Source: Methylophaga lonarensis MPL
Lineage (GTDB): Bacteria; Pseudomonadota; Gammaproteobacteria; Nitrosococcales; Methylophagaceae
DNA: 49,585 nucleotides
Direction: 5' to 3'
Assembly (NCBI RefSeq): GCF_000349205.1
Contig: NZ_APHR01000022.1
Location: 6-49,590 of the forward strand
Under the pieces are notes generated by a model. The model did no database searches, had not been told where the DNA came from, and saw only the letters and a program-made list of their open reading frames with translations. The position numbers and the translations under genes are program-made. Numbering within the stretch: the stretch's first letter is position 1; each line of letters begins with the position of its first letter. This document shows positions 27,463-35,809 of this stretch, piece by piece.

Positions 27463-27474
27463 CTTTCTTCGTAA

Positions 27475-27551
27475 TGGCGGAGCGGACGGGACTCGAACCC
27501 GCGACCTCCGGCGTGACAGGCCAGCATTCTAACCAACTGAACTACCGCTCC
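27475..27551 (-). tRNA. tRNA-Asp (GUC)
   Basis: Complete 77-base cloverleaf on the minus strand. Acceptor GGAGCGG pairs with CCGCTCC, the anticodon loop reads CTGTCAC with GTC, the T arm is CGGGTTCGAGTCCCG, and CCA is encoded. It follows tRNA-Val by 8 bases and is closed by a terminator, so both tRNAs come from one transcript. Confidence 0.97.
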
Positions 27552-27559
27552 TGTATTTC

Positions 27560-27635
27560 TGGTGGGTGCTGAGGGGTTCGAACCCCCGACCCTCGCCTTG
27601 TAAGGGCGATGCTCTCCCAGCTGAGCTAAGCACCC
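27560..27635 (-). tRNA. tRNA-Val (UAC)
   Basis: Complete 76-base cloverleaf on the minus strand. Acceptor GGGTGCT pairs with AGCACCC, the D arm is GCTCAGCTGGGAGAGC, the anticodon stem CGCCC/GGCGA-type arm carries TAC, the T arm is GGGGGTTCGAACCCC, and CCA is encoded. It begins only 11 bases after the hupB stop codon with no promoter room between, so it is probably cut from the hupB transcript. Confidence 0.97.
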
Positions 27636-27646
27636 CAGAAAAACGA

Positions 27647-27919
27647 CTAGTTTACAGCATCCTTAAGGGCTTTGCCAGCCTTAAATGCAGGAATTTTTGC
27701 AGCTGCGATTTTAATTTCGTCACCAGTGCGTGGGTTACGGCCTGTACGGGCAGCACGCTCACGTACAGAAAAAGTACCAAAGCCAACCAGCGTTACTTGA
27801 TCGCCTTTGCTCAGTGCTGATGTTACTGCAGCAGTCACGCCATCAACGGCCAGAGCTGCTTTTGCTTTTGAGATATCGGCCGCGGCAGCGACTGCATCGA
27901 TTAGTTCAGATTTATTCAC
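27647..27919 (-). CDS. hupB: HU-type DNA-binding protein
   Basis: Nucleoid protein of 90 residues that bends DNA as a dimer. It begins [11 protein letters not shown], has the dimer core [21 protein letters not shown] (cut here at the arm tip) with the conserved arm proline in RNPRTG, and ends in [13 protein letters not shown]. The start codon is GTG (27919-27917), with GAGGA eight bases upstream. A clear promoter lies about 80 bases before the start. In E. coli hupB sits between lon and ppiD; here the upstream neighbour is rsmA, so the lon linkage is lost. tRNA-Val begins 11 bases after the stop. The hupB name over hupA rests on the ppiD linkage. Confidence 0.95.
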   Translation of the reverse strand: MNKSELIDAVAAAADISKAKAALAVDGVTAAVTSALSKGDQVTLVGFGTFSVRERAARTGRNPRTGDEIKIAAAKIPAFKAGKALKDAVN

Positions 27920-28001
27920 AGCTTAATTCCTCATATTCGTTATTTATCTGTTATGTATTTCCCAATGACGACCCAGCGCGTCCCGGCCATTGGTTGTGAG
28001 T

Positions 28002-28030
28002 ATCTAACTACAGCAAATTTGCACTGTCAA
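28002..28030 (-). promoter_or_regulatory. Promoter of hupB and the tRNA-Val/Asp genes
   Basis: On the minus strand a perfect -35 TTGACA (28030-28025) is followed after 17 bases by TTAGAT (28007-28002), a modest -10. The start point would be near 27995, giving a leader of about 75 bases. No promoter fits between hupB and tRNA-Val, so this one probably drives all three. Confidence 0.65.
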
Positions 28031-28149
28031 GACAGATTCCATCTGGATTTGAACGTGTTCTCGGTATTTTTATCACGGGGTCATCAACACAATAAAAACT
28101 GAGTAAAACACAGCAAAATAGTCGTACACAACTGACATGTGTAAAGCCG

Positions 28150-28929
28150 TCAGCAAAGTGTCCGGGTCAATTCGACATATTGAGTAACATCAATAGTCTC
28201 AGGACGTTGCTCCGGATCAATGCCGCAGGCACGAAGTGTTTCCGAAGAAACCATATTTTTCAGCGTGTTAGAAACTGTCTTGCGACGCTGTGAAAAAGCC
28301 TGACTCACCAATTGACCGAGTAGGACAAGATCAACTTCGCCACCGACTCGATGTTTGAGTGGTTGCAAATAAATGATTGCTGAATCCACTTTGGGTGCTG
28401 GGTCAAAAGCCTCTGGGGGTACCAGGAACAATAACTGTGCATCACAGCGATGCTGAATCATGATACTGAGTTTGCCATACTGTTTACTGCCCGGCTGCGC
28501 ACAAATGCGCTCGACAACCTCTTTCTGAAGCATGAAACACATGTCTTCAACGATGTCAGAATAGTCCAGAAGATGAAACAGCAATGGAGTAGTAATGTTG
28601 TATGGCAGATTACCGACAATGCGCAGTTGCTCATCCGATACCCTCAGACTTCGATAGTCAAACTGCAACGCATCAGCCAGGTGAATCTTCAGCCCCGGAT
28701 GTGAGGCATGTCGCTGCTGCAACAGCGGTACCAGATCTCTGTCCAGTTCGATAATATCCAGATGATTGCATCGTTCAAGCAGTGGTTTGGTCAGTGCCCC
28801 ACGTCCTGGACCTATCTCTACTATATGATCGCCAGGCTCTGGACTGATTGCTTCGATAATCTCATTGATGATGTAATCATCGTGAAGAAAGTTCTGCCCG
28901 AAGCGTTTGCGTGCCCTTGGATAGTCCAT
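28150..28929 (-). CDS. rsmA: 16S rRNA (adenine1518/1519-N6) dimethyltransferase
   Basis: Methyltransferase of 259 residues (KsgA) that dimethylates two adjacent adenines at the 3' end of 16S rRNA and acts as a late checkpoint in 30S assembly. RKRFGQNFLHD at the N-terminus, the SAM motif EIGPGRGAL (38-46) and catalytic N108-L-P-Y111 are present, followed by SAFSQRRK-type SQAFSQRRKTVSN. It starts 17 bases after pdxA ends. In E. coli apaG and apaH follow; here the next gene is hupB after about 230 bases, so those are missing from this site. Confidence 0.96.
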   Translation of the reverse strand: MDYPRARKRFGQNFLHDDYIINEIIEAISPEPGDHIVEIGPGRGALTKPLLERCNHLDIIELDRDLVPLLQQRHASHPGLKIHLADALQFDYRSLRVSDEQLRIVGNLPYNITTPLLFHLLDYSDIVEDMCFMLQKEVVERICAQPGSKQYGKLSIMIQHRCDAQLLFLVPPEAFDPAPKVDSAIIYLQPLKHRVGGEVDLVLLGQLVSQAFSQRRKTVSNTLKNMVSSETLRACGIDPEQRPETIDVTQYVELTRTLC

Positions 28930-28946
28930 TCAGCTGAGCCTCAATT

Positions 28947-29924
28947 TCATGCGTGAATCATTGACTGTGCCATGCCAATGGCATGGATCAGACTACTCGC
29001 ATTCGCCCGACCAGTGCCTGCCAGTACAAGTGCTGTACCGTGATCAACCGAAGTTCTGATAAATGGCAGTCCCAAGGTGATGTTGACCGCCTGCCCAAAG
29101 CCTTGATGTTTAAGTACTGGCAGGCCCTGATCGTGATACATCGCCAGCACGGCGTCATAGTCACCCAACTTTTCTTTCACAAAAATCGTATCTGCAGGCC
29201 AGGGACCAGTGAGCTGCATTCCACGCTCAACAAGCTGCTCTATCACCGGCGTAATGATGGTTTGCTCCTCGTCCCCCAAATGTCCACCTTCACCGGCATG
29301 CGGATTGAGGCCACACACAGCGATTTTTGGACTTTCAATGCCAAATTGCTGCTGCAGGGAGTGATGGGTAATTTCAATTGTGCGGCGCAAGTTTGACTCG
29401 GTGATCGCATCCGCAACTTGTCGCAGCGGGAGATGTGTTGTGACAAGTGCCACTCTGAGTGAGGATGTCGCCAGCATCATGACTACTTTATCGACACCAG
29501 CACCGTCAGCAAAAAATTCGGTATGTCCGCTGAAGTTTAAGCCTGAGTCGTTGATGATACCCTTGTGAACGGGGGCTGTGACAACGGCTGAAAACCGTCT
29601 ATCGAGACAACCATCAAGCGCGATTTGCAAGCCGTTAATGACTGCTGCTGCATTGTCTACCGACAAAACACCCGCTGAGACTGAAACCGCAGTCGGAGTA
29701 TGAATATAACGGAGCAGTCCTGCTTCAGAGGGCCTGGCAGGCTGTTCAAGATCAGCTTGTTCGAGACGAACATTGAGGCCAAGCATTTCCGCACGTTGTT
29801 GAAGTACGTCGCCATCCGCAATAACCAGCAACTCATCCTGGTAAGCGGACTGTGCCAGCTGAAGGCACAAATCAGGTCCAATTCCTGCCGGCTCCCCCGC
29901 GGTAACAGCAATCCGGTGAGTCAT
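28947..29924 (-). CDS. pdxA: 4-hydroxythreonine-4-phosphate dehydrogenase
   Basis: NAD-dependent, metal-using enzyme of 325 residues in pyridoxal phosphate synthesis. GEPAGIGPDL at the N-terminus and the three metal histidine motifs SGHTEFFAD, NPHAGEGG and MYHDQGLPVLKHQGFG are present. The surA TGA is followed at once by GTG ATG; the ATG at 29924 is taken as start, the GTG at 29927 being the alternative. With no gap to surA the two are co-translated, in the usual surA-pdxA-rsmA order. Confidence 0.95.
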   Translation of the reverse strand: MTHRIAVTAGEPAGIGPDLCLQLAQSAYQDELLVIADGDVLQQRAEMLGLNVRLEQADLEQPARPSEAGLLRYIHTPTAVSVSAGVLSVDNAAAVINGLQIALDGCLDRRFSAVVTAPVHKGIINDSGLNFSGHTEFFADGAGVDKVVMMLATSSLRVALVTTHLPLRQVADAITESNLRRTIEITHHSLQQQFGIESPKIAVCGLNPHAGEGGHLGDEEQTIITPVIEQLVERGMQLTGPWPADTIFVKEKLGDYDAVLAMYHDQGLPVLKHQGFGQAVNITLGLPFIRTSVDHGTALVLAGTGRANASSLIHAIGMAQSMIHA

Positions 29925-29927
29925 CAC

Positions 29928-31199
29928 TCAGAGATTACGATATTCGACATAGGCCTCATCACGAAGTGCGCGCATCCAGCTTTCCATTTCTTCTTCAATT
30001 TTGCGTTGACGAAGCGTTTCACGTGCCTGATTGCGTCGATATTCATCCGCCATATTCTGTTCACGACGCTCATGCACCTTGATCAGATGCCAGCCAAAAC
30101 GACTTTGGAACACATGGCTCAGTTCACCTGGTGCCAGCGAGTCCATCACTTCTTCGAACTCGGGCACCATTACGCCGGGACTGGCCCAACCGAGGCTGCC
30201 ACCGTCAATAGCCGAACCAGTGTCATCTGAATTGGCTCTTGCCAACTCGGCAAAATCTTCACCATTGATGATACGATTACGTAATTGCTCAAGACGGGCA
30301 CTGGCATCTTCGTCAGTAAGTAGCTCATTGGACTGGATTAAAATATGACTCGCCCGTGTCTGGCGTACCAGAAAAGTTTCCTCACTTTTCTGATCTTCAA
30401 GTCGAATCAAATGAAAGCCACTTCCGGCACGGATGGGTTCACTGATCTGTCCGACTCGCATATTGGTCACATGATCAACAAACAAGCTGGGAATTTCGGC
30501 CTCGGTACGCCAGCCAAGACTACCGCCTTCCAAGGCTGTCTGACCATCTGAGTAGCCTGCTGCCACTTCGGCAAAATCTGCGCCGTCGTTAAGCAAAGCC
30601 AAGACCTGATCCAGCCGGGCCTGTGCTGCCTGTACCTGTTCTGGCTCAGCAGCATCCGGCAGACTGATCAAAATATGCTGTACCAGGTAACTGGTTTCAG
30701 GATTACCTTCCTGTCTGGCAACAGTCGCCAGGAAATTGTCTACTTCACGTTCAGAAACGATGACGCGATCTTCAACTTCACTCTTGCGCAAACGCGCAAT
30801 CAGCATTTCCTCACGGATAGACTCACGAAATTCAGCAAAACTGAAACCATCGGCTTCAAGCGCGTCCCTGAACTCACGCAATGTCATCTGATTGTTGTCG
30901 GCAATCTGACGAAGCGCGGCATTCAGGCCATCTTCACCAACGCGGATACCAATTCGATCGGCATGCTGTAGTTGAATCTTCTGCATTACCAGTCGTTCCA
31001 GTACTTGCCGTCGCAGCATATCCGGTGATGGCAGGCTTGAACCTCTTTGACGCAGCTGCTGACGAACGTTGGCCTCCATCTCTGCCAACTCGCTTTCCAG
31101 AATAATTTCATCATCAACCACTGCGACAATACGATCCAGTTGCATTGCCATCGCAGCGGGACTTATCAACAGTAACGTGAATAATATGTGCTTCAACAT
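29928..31199 (-). CDS. surA: Periplasmic chaperone and prolyl isomerase SurA
   Basis: Protein of 423 residues that escorts outer-membrane proteins, LptD among them, to the Bam complex. Signal peptide 1-18 (MLKHILFTLLLISPAAMA), SurA N-terminal chaperone domain with DRIVAVVDDEIILESEL, and two parvulin domains: about 170-270 (VQHILISL, GGSLGWR) and about 280-385 (RASHILIQS, GGSLGWASPG, GWHLIKV), then the C-terminal helix. Length matches E. coli SurA (428). It lies 119 bases after lptD, a gap in which I see neither a terminator nor a clear promoter. Confidence 0.96.
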   Translation of the reverse strand: MLKHILFTLLLISPAAMAMQLDRIVAVVDDEIILESELAEMEANVRQQLRQRGSSLPSPDMLRRQVLERLVMQKIQLQHADRIGIRVGEDGLNAALRQIADNNQMTLREFRDALEADGFSFAEFRESIREEMLIARLRKSEVEDRVIVSEREVDNFLATVARQEGNPETSYLVQHILISLPDAAEPEQVQAAQARLDQVLALLNDGADFAEVAAGYSDGQTALEGGSLGWRTEAEIPSLFVDHVTNMRVGQISEPIRAGSGFHLIRLEDQKSEETFLVRQTRASHILIQSNELLTDEDASARLEQLRNRIINGEDFAELARANSDDTGSAIDGGSLGWASPGVMVPEFEEVMDSLAPGELSHVFQSRFGWHLIKVHERREQNMADEYRRNQARETLRQRKIEEEMESWMRALRDEAYVEYRNL

Positions 31200-31318
31200 C
31201 TAGTTCCAGAACTCCAGTATCAGACGAATATCGCCGACAAGGATACAGCAAGCCTCATCGACACGTCGGGTTTTAAGGGAATCAACACCTTTCAGGATTT
31301 GACTGCACGACAACAAAC

Positions 31319-33577
31319 TCAGTTCTGATAGCCGATAATGCTGCGCTGCAACAAAGAGTCTGAGCGCTTGCCGAAACTGCCCAGTCCCTTGAGTTCAAAT
31401 TCCAGGAAAATCGCTTTGTCACGACGATCGCTATTTCTTGGCGCATCGTCAAAAGCGTCGTTAAATGAATACTTCAGATAATCTCTGTACACCAAGCGGG
31501 TCGCCCAGCAACAGCTGCGATATTCAAAACCGGCCAACATTTCGAGATTACGGCCATCCTTGATTGAACGATAGTATCGACCAATTACGCTCCAGCGCTC
31601 ATTGACTGGCAAGGCCGCAGATACATCGATCTGTTCAAGGCCTTCAAGAAAATTACTTGAATCTCTGCGATAGCGATGACCGATATTGAATACACCACCG
31701 TCATCACCACGATAACGAATCTGGGCTGACGACATGCTCGATTTGCTATCCCGCGCATCCCATTGCATCTCACCGGCAACCGACCAGCTACGTGTCACCG
31801 CTGCAACCACCTCGGCAACAATATCAGAATCAGATCGACGACCAACCTCTCCTCTGTCAGGCAGCACAACATCTCGATCAGTGAAATAGCGAATCTGTCC
31901 TACCGTCATTCTGAAGCCTTCGCGGCCAGTGCGATTATTGATGAACCGGCTGGTCAGCCCCACTGTCAACTGATTTGCATCGCCCACCCGGTCGGTGCCA
32001 GTGAAACGATCATGCGAGAACAGGCTGGCCATGCCAAATGTTCTCAGGTTGGTATCAAACACCGGGATGCGATCCTGATTTCTCTCCGGTATGTATAAAT
32101 AGAAGGCTCTTGGTTCGAGTGTTTGTGTGTATCTGCCATTACGAAAACTCAATGGTCGCTCGAAAAACAGCCCCGAATCCAGGCTCAATACCGGCAGGGT
32201 CCGGTTAATATTACGGTTAAAGTCGGTATCGCTTGTGTTGTTGAGATCATAACGAGTATGACGCACGGCCACTCTTGGGGTCAGAAACATGCCCGGCGTG
32301 CCCATCGGCAAACTGATACCAGGCTCAAGATCCACACGTTGACCACGCACCCTGTCTGAATGATCAAACATGACATATTCGGCTTTCATTTCGTATGACA
32401 GCCCGAATGCCTGGTCAGGCAAGTTGCCTCTGAAAACAATTTGCGGCAATCGCTGATAAGGCCTGCTGACGTCAGCTACCGTCTGATAACCGTGAAGTCG
32501 GGCATTGAGTGTCCAGTTCGGGTTACTGTAACCGACACGCAGCAAACGATTGAGATGTGTCGTGCTGGTCAGACTCAGATTAGTACCGAAATCTTCCAGA
32601 TATTGTCTGTCCGACACATAGTTGTAATCAACTTCGGTAAACCAGTTGGAACCGCTATCGCCAAGATGCTGCAATGTAAAATGTTTGCGATCATCACGAT
32701 AGTTGGGGTTAAGCAGCTCGCCATCACGTCGTTTGTTATCACTGGACAAGAATCCGGCTTCAATCTGCCCTTCCCCACCTTCGTATAGATAACGGTACTG
32801 ACCACTTAACAATAAACCACGGTCGCCCATGTATCGGGGCGTGATGGTCGCATCACGATTGGGGGCGATATTCCAGTAATAGGGAGTGCTGACATCAAAA
32901 CCATTTTTGCTGGAGTTACCAATGGACGGTGGCAAAAAGCCGGACTTTCGTTCGTCATTGAGGGGAAAGTTGATATAAGGCGTGTAAAAGATCGGTACCC
33001 CTTTGACACGCACAACCACATTGGTGGCCTCACCCACCGCACTATCATGATCGAGGTACACCCTGCCCGCACTGAGCAGCCAAGTATCATCACCTTCCAT
33101 ACAGGTGGTGTAGGTAGCGTTTTTCATCGACGTCCAACTCATGCCCTGTCGATAGACATTGTCAGCTCGGCCTCGAGCGTGCATTTCCCTTGTCTGATAT
33201 TCAACGTCAAGCAATGCGCCCTCGTCATCCACCATTGACCATTCGGCTTCTTGAGCACGCAACACAATGTCACTATCCCGAAGACGAACATTGCCGCTGG
33301 CATGTACTTCACCAGTCTGTTGATTATAACGAGCATGATCAGCATTCAATTGCTGCCCGCCACGAATCACATCAACATTGCCGGTAAAAACGGATGTCCC
33401 ACTCTGTCTGATTTGAGCGGTGTCCGCCTCAACCTGGACTTCAGGTTCCTCAGGATAAACGGCAAAAGGCAGGAACACATCTTGAGTAGAACGCTTGCAT
33501 AGCATGTCTTCCTGGGCAAAGCTGACGGAACTCAAGCAGGAAACGATTCCTGCAGAAAAAAACACCAGTTTGCGCAT
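31319..33577 (-). CDS. lptD: LPS-assembly outer-membrane protein LptD
   Basis: Protein of 752 residues that, with LptE, inserts lipopolysaccharide into the outer leaflet. A signal peptide ends at SFA-QED (residue 21). An OstA-type jellyroll follows (VDVIRGGQQLNADHARYN, VHASGNVRLRDSD), then a 26-strand-type barrel. The disulphide cysteines are in place: Cys27, Cys159 (TYTTCMEGD) and the adjacent C-terminal pair in YRSCCWAT. ATG 33577 has GAGG in the right place upstream; an in-frame TTG at 33589 would only add MRVV. It heads the lptD-surA-pdxA-rsmA series. Confidence 0.96.
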   Translation of the reverse strand: MRKLVFFSAGIVSCLSSVSFAQEDMLCKRSTQDVFLPFAVYPEEPEVQVEADTAQIRQSGTSVFTGNVDVIRGGQQLNADHARYNQQTGEVHASGNVRLRDSDIVLRAQEAEWSMVDDEGALLDVEYQTREMHARGRADNVYRQGMSWTSMKNATYTTCMEGDDTWLLSAGRVYLDHDSAVGEATNVVVRVKGVPIFYTPYINFPLNDERKSGFLPPSIGNSSKNGFDVSTPYYWNIAPNRDATITPRYMGDRGLLLSGQYRYLYEGGEGQIEAGFLSSDNKRRDGELLNPNYRDDRKHFTLQHLGDSGSNWFTEVDYNYVSDRQYLEDFGTNLSLTSTTHLNRLLRVGYSNPNWTLNARLHGYQTVADVSRPYQRLPQIVFRGNLPDQAFGLSYEMKAEYVMFDHSDRVRGQRVDLEPGISLPMGTPGMFLTPRVAVRHTRYDLNNTSDTDFNRNINRTLPVLSLDSGLFFERPLSFRNGRYTQTLEPRAFYLYIPERNQDRIPVFDTNLRTFGMASLFSHDRFTGTDRVGDANQLTVGLTSRFINNRTGREGFRMTVGQIRYFTDRDVVLPDRGEVGRRSDSDIVAEVVAAVTRSWSVAGEMQWDARDSKSSMSSAQIRYRGDDGGVFNIGHRYRRDSSNFLEGLEQIDVSAALPVNERWSVIGRYYRSIKDGRNLEMLAGFEYRSCCWATRLVYRDYLKYSFNDAFDDAPRNSDRRDKAIFLEFELKGLGSFGKRSDSLLQRSIIGYQN

Positions 33578-33643
33578 GACCACCCTCAAGCAAAGATTTC
33601 GAGTATCGACACAGGCCGCCCAACATGCCGATTCAGAGGCTAA

Positions 33644-33672
33644 TTTATCGCACAGAAATCACTATTCATCAA
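33644..33672 (-). promoter_or_regulatory. Possible promoter for lptD
   Basis: On the minus strand TTGATG (33672-33667) and GATAAA (33649-33644) are 17 bases apart, about 67 bases before the lptD ATG. Each hexamer matches four of six consensus bases. I looked for the sigma-E consensus, known for lptD in E. coli, and did not find a good match. Confidence 0.4.
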
Positions 33673-33798
33673 ATCTCTGACAGCCCGATCTCACTACATC
33701 AATAACTTAGTTGCATCATCCGTAGTTTGACAGCTGGCAACGAACTCTCAGCTTGCACGAATAGCGCCTGTAACGGAGTAAATAATTTGAATATTGTG

Positions 33799-33827
33799 TT
33801 GACAGTATTCCTGCCAATCCATATAGT
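33799..33827 (+). promoter_or_regulatory. Promoter of the tRNA-Ala/tRNA-Glu genes
   Basis: A perfect TTGACA (33799-33804), 17-base spacer and TATAGT (33822-33827), followed by ATGCGC as discriminator, 15 bases before the mature tRNA-Ala end. This is a near-ideal sigma-70 promoter. Confidence 0.85.
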
Positions 33828-33842
33828 ATGCGCTTCCTTTCG

Positions 33843-33918
<76 letters not shown>

Positions 33919-33941
33919 AATACTCGAAAGAAACGTTTTAG

Positions 33942-34017
33942 GTCCCCATCGTCTAGAGGCCTAGGACACCGCCCTTTCACGGCGGTAACAGGGGTTCGAA
34001 TCCCCTTGGGGACGCCA
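33942..34017 (+). tRNA. tRNA-Glu (UUC), copy 1
   Basis: Complete 76-base cloverleaf. Acceptor GTCCCCA pairs with TGGGGAC, the anticodon stem CCGCC/GGCGG has loop CTTTCAC with TTC, and ends GCCA. It starts 23 bases after tRNA-Ala. Together with seven bases upstream (33935-33941) it is repeated exactly 133 bases on. Confidence 0.97.
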
Positions 34018-34020
34018 AAC

Positions 34021-34049
34021 AAAAACCCTCGACCTGGTCGGGGGTTTTT
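34021..34049 (+). terminator. Terminator between the two tRNA-Glu genes
   Basis: AAAAACCC-T-CGAC (34021-34033) pairs with GTCG-G-GGGTTTTT (34037-34049) over loop CTG, with one T-G pair and five terminal T residues. It starts 3 bases after the first tRNA-Glu, so copy 1 ends here. Confidence 0.8.
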
Positions 34050-34074
34050 CTTTACAGATACAAAATTGTTTTAG

Positions 34075-34150
34075 GTCCCCATCGTCTAGAGGCCTAGGAC
34101 ACCGCCCTTTCACGGCGGTAACAGGGGTTCGAATCCCCTTGGGGACGCCA
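34075..34150 (+). tRNA. tRNA-Glu (UUC), copy 2
   Basis: Base-for-base identical to the copy at 33942-34017, including the seven bases GTTTTAG before it. A terminator separates the copies and I see no separate promoter in the 25 bases between terminator and gene, so this copy may depend on read-through. No obvious terminator follows. Confidence 0.96.
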
Positions 34151-34230
34151 ACTTTTTCCGTAGCACGAACTTTCCTTATTTACCTCGTCTCAAAAGCAAC
34201 GAATAATTAGTTCATTTGCTCGAGGTTTCC

Positions 34231-34731
34231 ATGCGACTCTCCACCCAACAATTCCACCAGGTCATATTCTCACTGTGTGCGTCGATTGTGCTCCTGCTGA
34301 CAGCTCCACTAAAAGCAGAAACCGTTGACCAAATCTTCACCCTGAATGACGACAGTGTCGACACGTTTCTGGTCGAAATGATCAGCGATTATCAACGCTT
34401 TCAACAAGAAGTGATTGATTATCGCCGCTTTTACGAGGAAAGAGGCGACCACCGAGGCTATATGGTGTGGAGGCAGAACGCATTCTCGCCCACCGTAAGA
34501 AACCGTAATGCGTTTTATCAGGCGATGCTGGAACACAACCGCCAACTCATTGAAACCCAGCAACTCGAACCAGTTTTCAGAGTGTTTGACAGTCTGGAGC
34601 GTTTTTCCGTCGACGTGATGCAAGGCTTTGTTGAACAAGACTTCGAAGCGATACAGAATGCTCGCAACACACTCAACACAAATCGTCAGGTGATTGAAGA
34701 ATTGAAACTCAACAGAGCTTTGGAGTTTTAA
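34231..34731 (+). CDS. Secreted helical protein of unknown function
   Basis: Protein of 166 residues that I do not recognise. A signal peptide is likely (hydrophobic 12-26, cleavage after LKA, residue 29). The mature part is nearly all helix, rich in Glu, Gln, Arg and Asn, with no cysteine. It holds a repeated asparagine/arginine pattern (TVRNRNAFYQAML, ENL-type NARNTLNTNRQVIEEL), so a periplasmic helical bundle is plausible. ATG 34231 has GAGG at 34222-34225; the in-frame TTG at 34216 precedes it. The gene converges on lptG with a 13-base gap and has no co-directional partner. No function is inferred. Confidence 0.75.
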   Translation: MRLSTQQFHQVIFSLCASIVLLLTAPLKAETVDQIFTLNDDSVDTFLVEMISDYQRFQQEVIDYRRFYEERGDHRGYMVWRQNAFSPTVRNRNAFYQAMLEHNRQLIETQQLEPVFRVFDSLERFSVDVMQGFVEQDFEAIQNARNTLNTNRQVIEELKLNRALEF

Positions 34732-34744
34732 CCCGCGAAGTGAG

Positions 34745-35809
34745 TTACTTGACGCGCCTGAGCAAATAAAGCCCTAAAACGGCAAACATCATGGTGGGGA
34801 AAGAGGCTGCAAGCCAGGGAATCACGCCAAATACCAACCCCATGTGCTGGAAAGTCTGATTAAACAGGTGAAAACCGATACCTACCAAAACACCGGCTAA
34901 AATCCTGCCACCGACTGGCGCCGATCTGAGCGGCCCAAAGACAAAAGGTACCGCCAGGAACACCATCACTGCGGCACTGACCGGCATCATGATTTTGCTC
35001 CAGAATGCCAGCTGATACTGATCGACCGCCTGATGGTTATCCTGCAGATAATCGATATAGCTGACCAAACTCCAGACCGGAAGAAACTCGGGGGGCATCA
35101 CCACGATATTTAGCATTCCCGGATTGAGCCTTGATCGCCAACGAGCATGATTGACCGAGCGCACTTCAATACCTGCTTCGTCAATGGTGCTCTGCAGTAC
35201 ATCTGTCAATATCCAGCTGCCTTGCTCATAGTGAGCCTGTGCCGCTCTTGTCAGAATTCTCAGTCGAAAAGCATCATCAAATTCATAAATTGTCACACCG
35301 ACAAATCGGCCATCCGCATGGATTCGCTCGATGTGATTGAAATGGTTGCCATCACGTGTCCAAAAGCCATGCTCCGTCTGCACCCCTTCCGTGCCGGTTT
35401 GCGCCATGGTCTGGATTTGTCGAGCTTTTTGCTCTGCAGTAGGTCGAATCACTTCACCCACAAATACCGCAAACAGCAACAACATCACCGCCACCGTCAG
35501 CACCGCTCGACTAATATTGGCAACCGAAAGTCCTGCTGCGCGCATAGCCACCAGTTCACTCTGTGAGGCAAGGTTACCAAGCCCCAATACACTGCCAAGC
35601 AAGGCTGCAACGGGTAATAGTTCGTATATGCGTTTTGGCATGGACAAAGCCAGATAACTGAAAATATCTGTCAGTCCGTAACTTCCTTTGCCCAAATCAT
35701 CAAGTTCATTGATGAAGTCCATGAAGGTATACAGCCCCATCAAAACGACCAGCACCAGCAAGGTGCTGCTGATAATGGTTTTGGTGATGTAGACATGCAA
35801 AATCTTCAT
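34745..35809 (-). CDS. lptG: LPS export permease LptG
   Basis: Inner-membrane protein of 354 residues of the YjgP/YjgQ family. With LptF and the LptB ATPase it pulls lipopolysaccharide out of the inner membrane. Three helices lie at the N-terminus (about 11-33, 48-75, 98-118), then a periplasmic jellyroll (about 135-265), then three C-terminal helices ending in LLRRVK. The coupling region MDFINELDDLGKGSYG and ALSMPKRIYELLPVAALLG is typical. Its ATG overlaps the lptF stop as ATGA (35806-35809). Confidence 0.95.
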   Translation of the reverse strand: MKILHVYITKTIISSTLLVLVVLMGLYTFMDFINELDDLGKGSYGLTDIFSYLALSMPKRIYELLPVAALLGSVLGLGNLASQSELVAMRAAGLSVANISRAVLTVAVMLLLFAVFVGEVIRPTAEQKARQIQTMAQTGTEGVQTEHGFWTRDGNHFNHIERIHADGRFVGVTIYEFDDAFRLRILTRAAQAHYEQGSWILTDVLQSTIDEAGIEVRSVNHARWRSRLNPGMLNIVVMPPEFLPVWSLVSYIDYLQDNHQAVDQYQLAFWSKIMMPVSAAVMVFLAVPFVFGPLRSAPVGGRILAGVLVGIGFHLFNQTFQHMGLVFGVIPWLAASFPTMMFAVLGLYLLRRVK

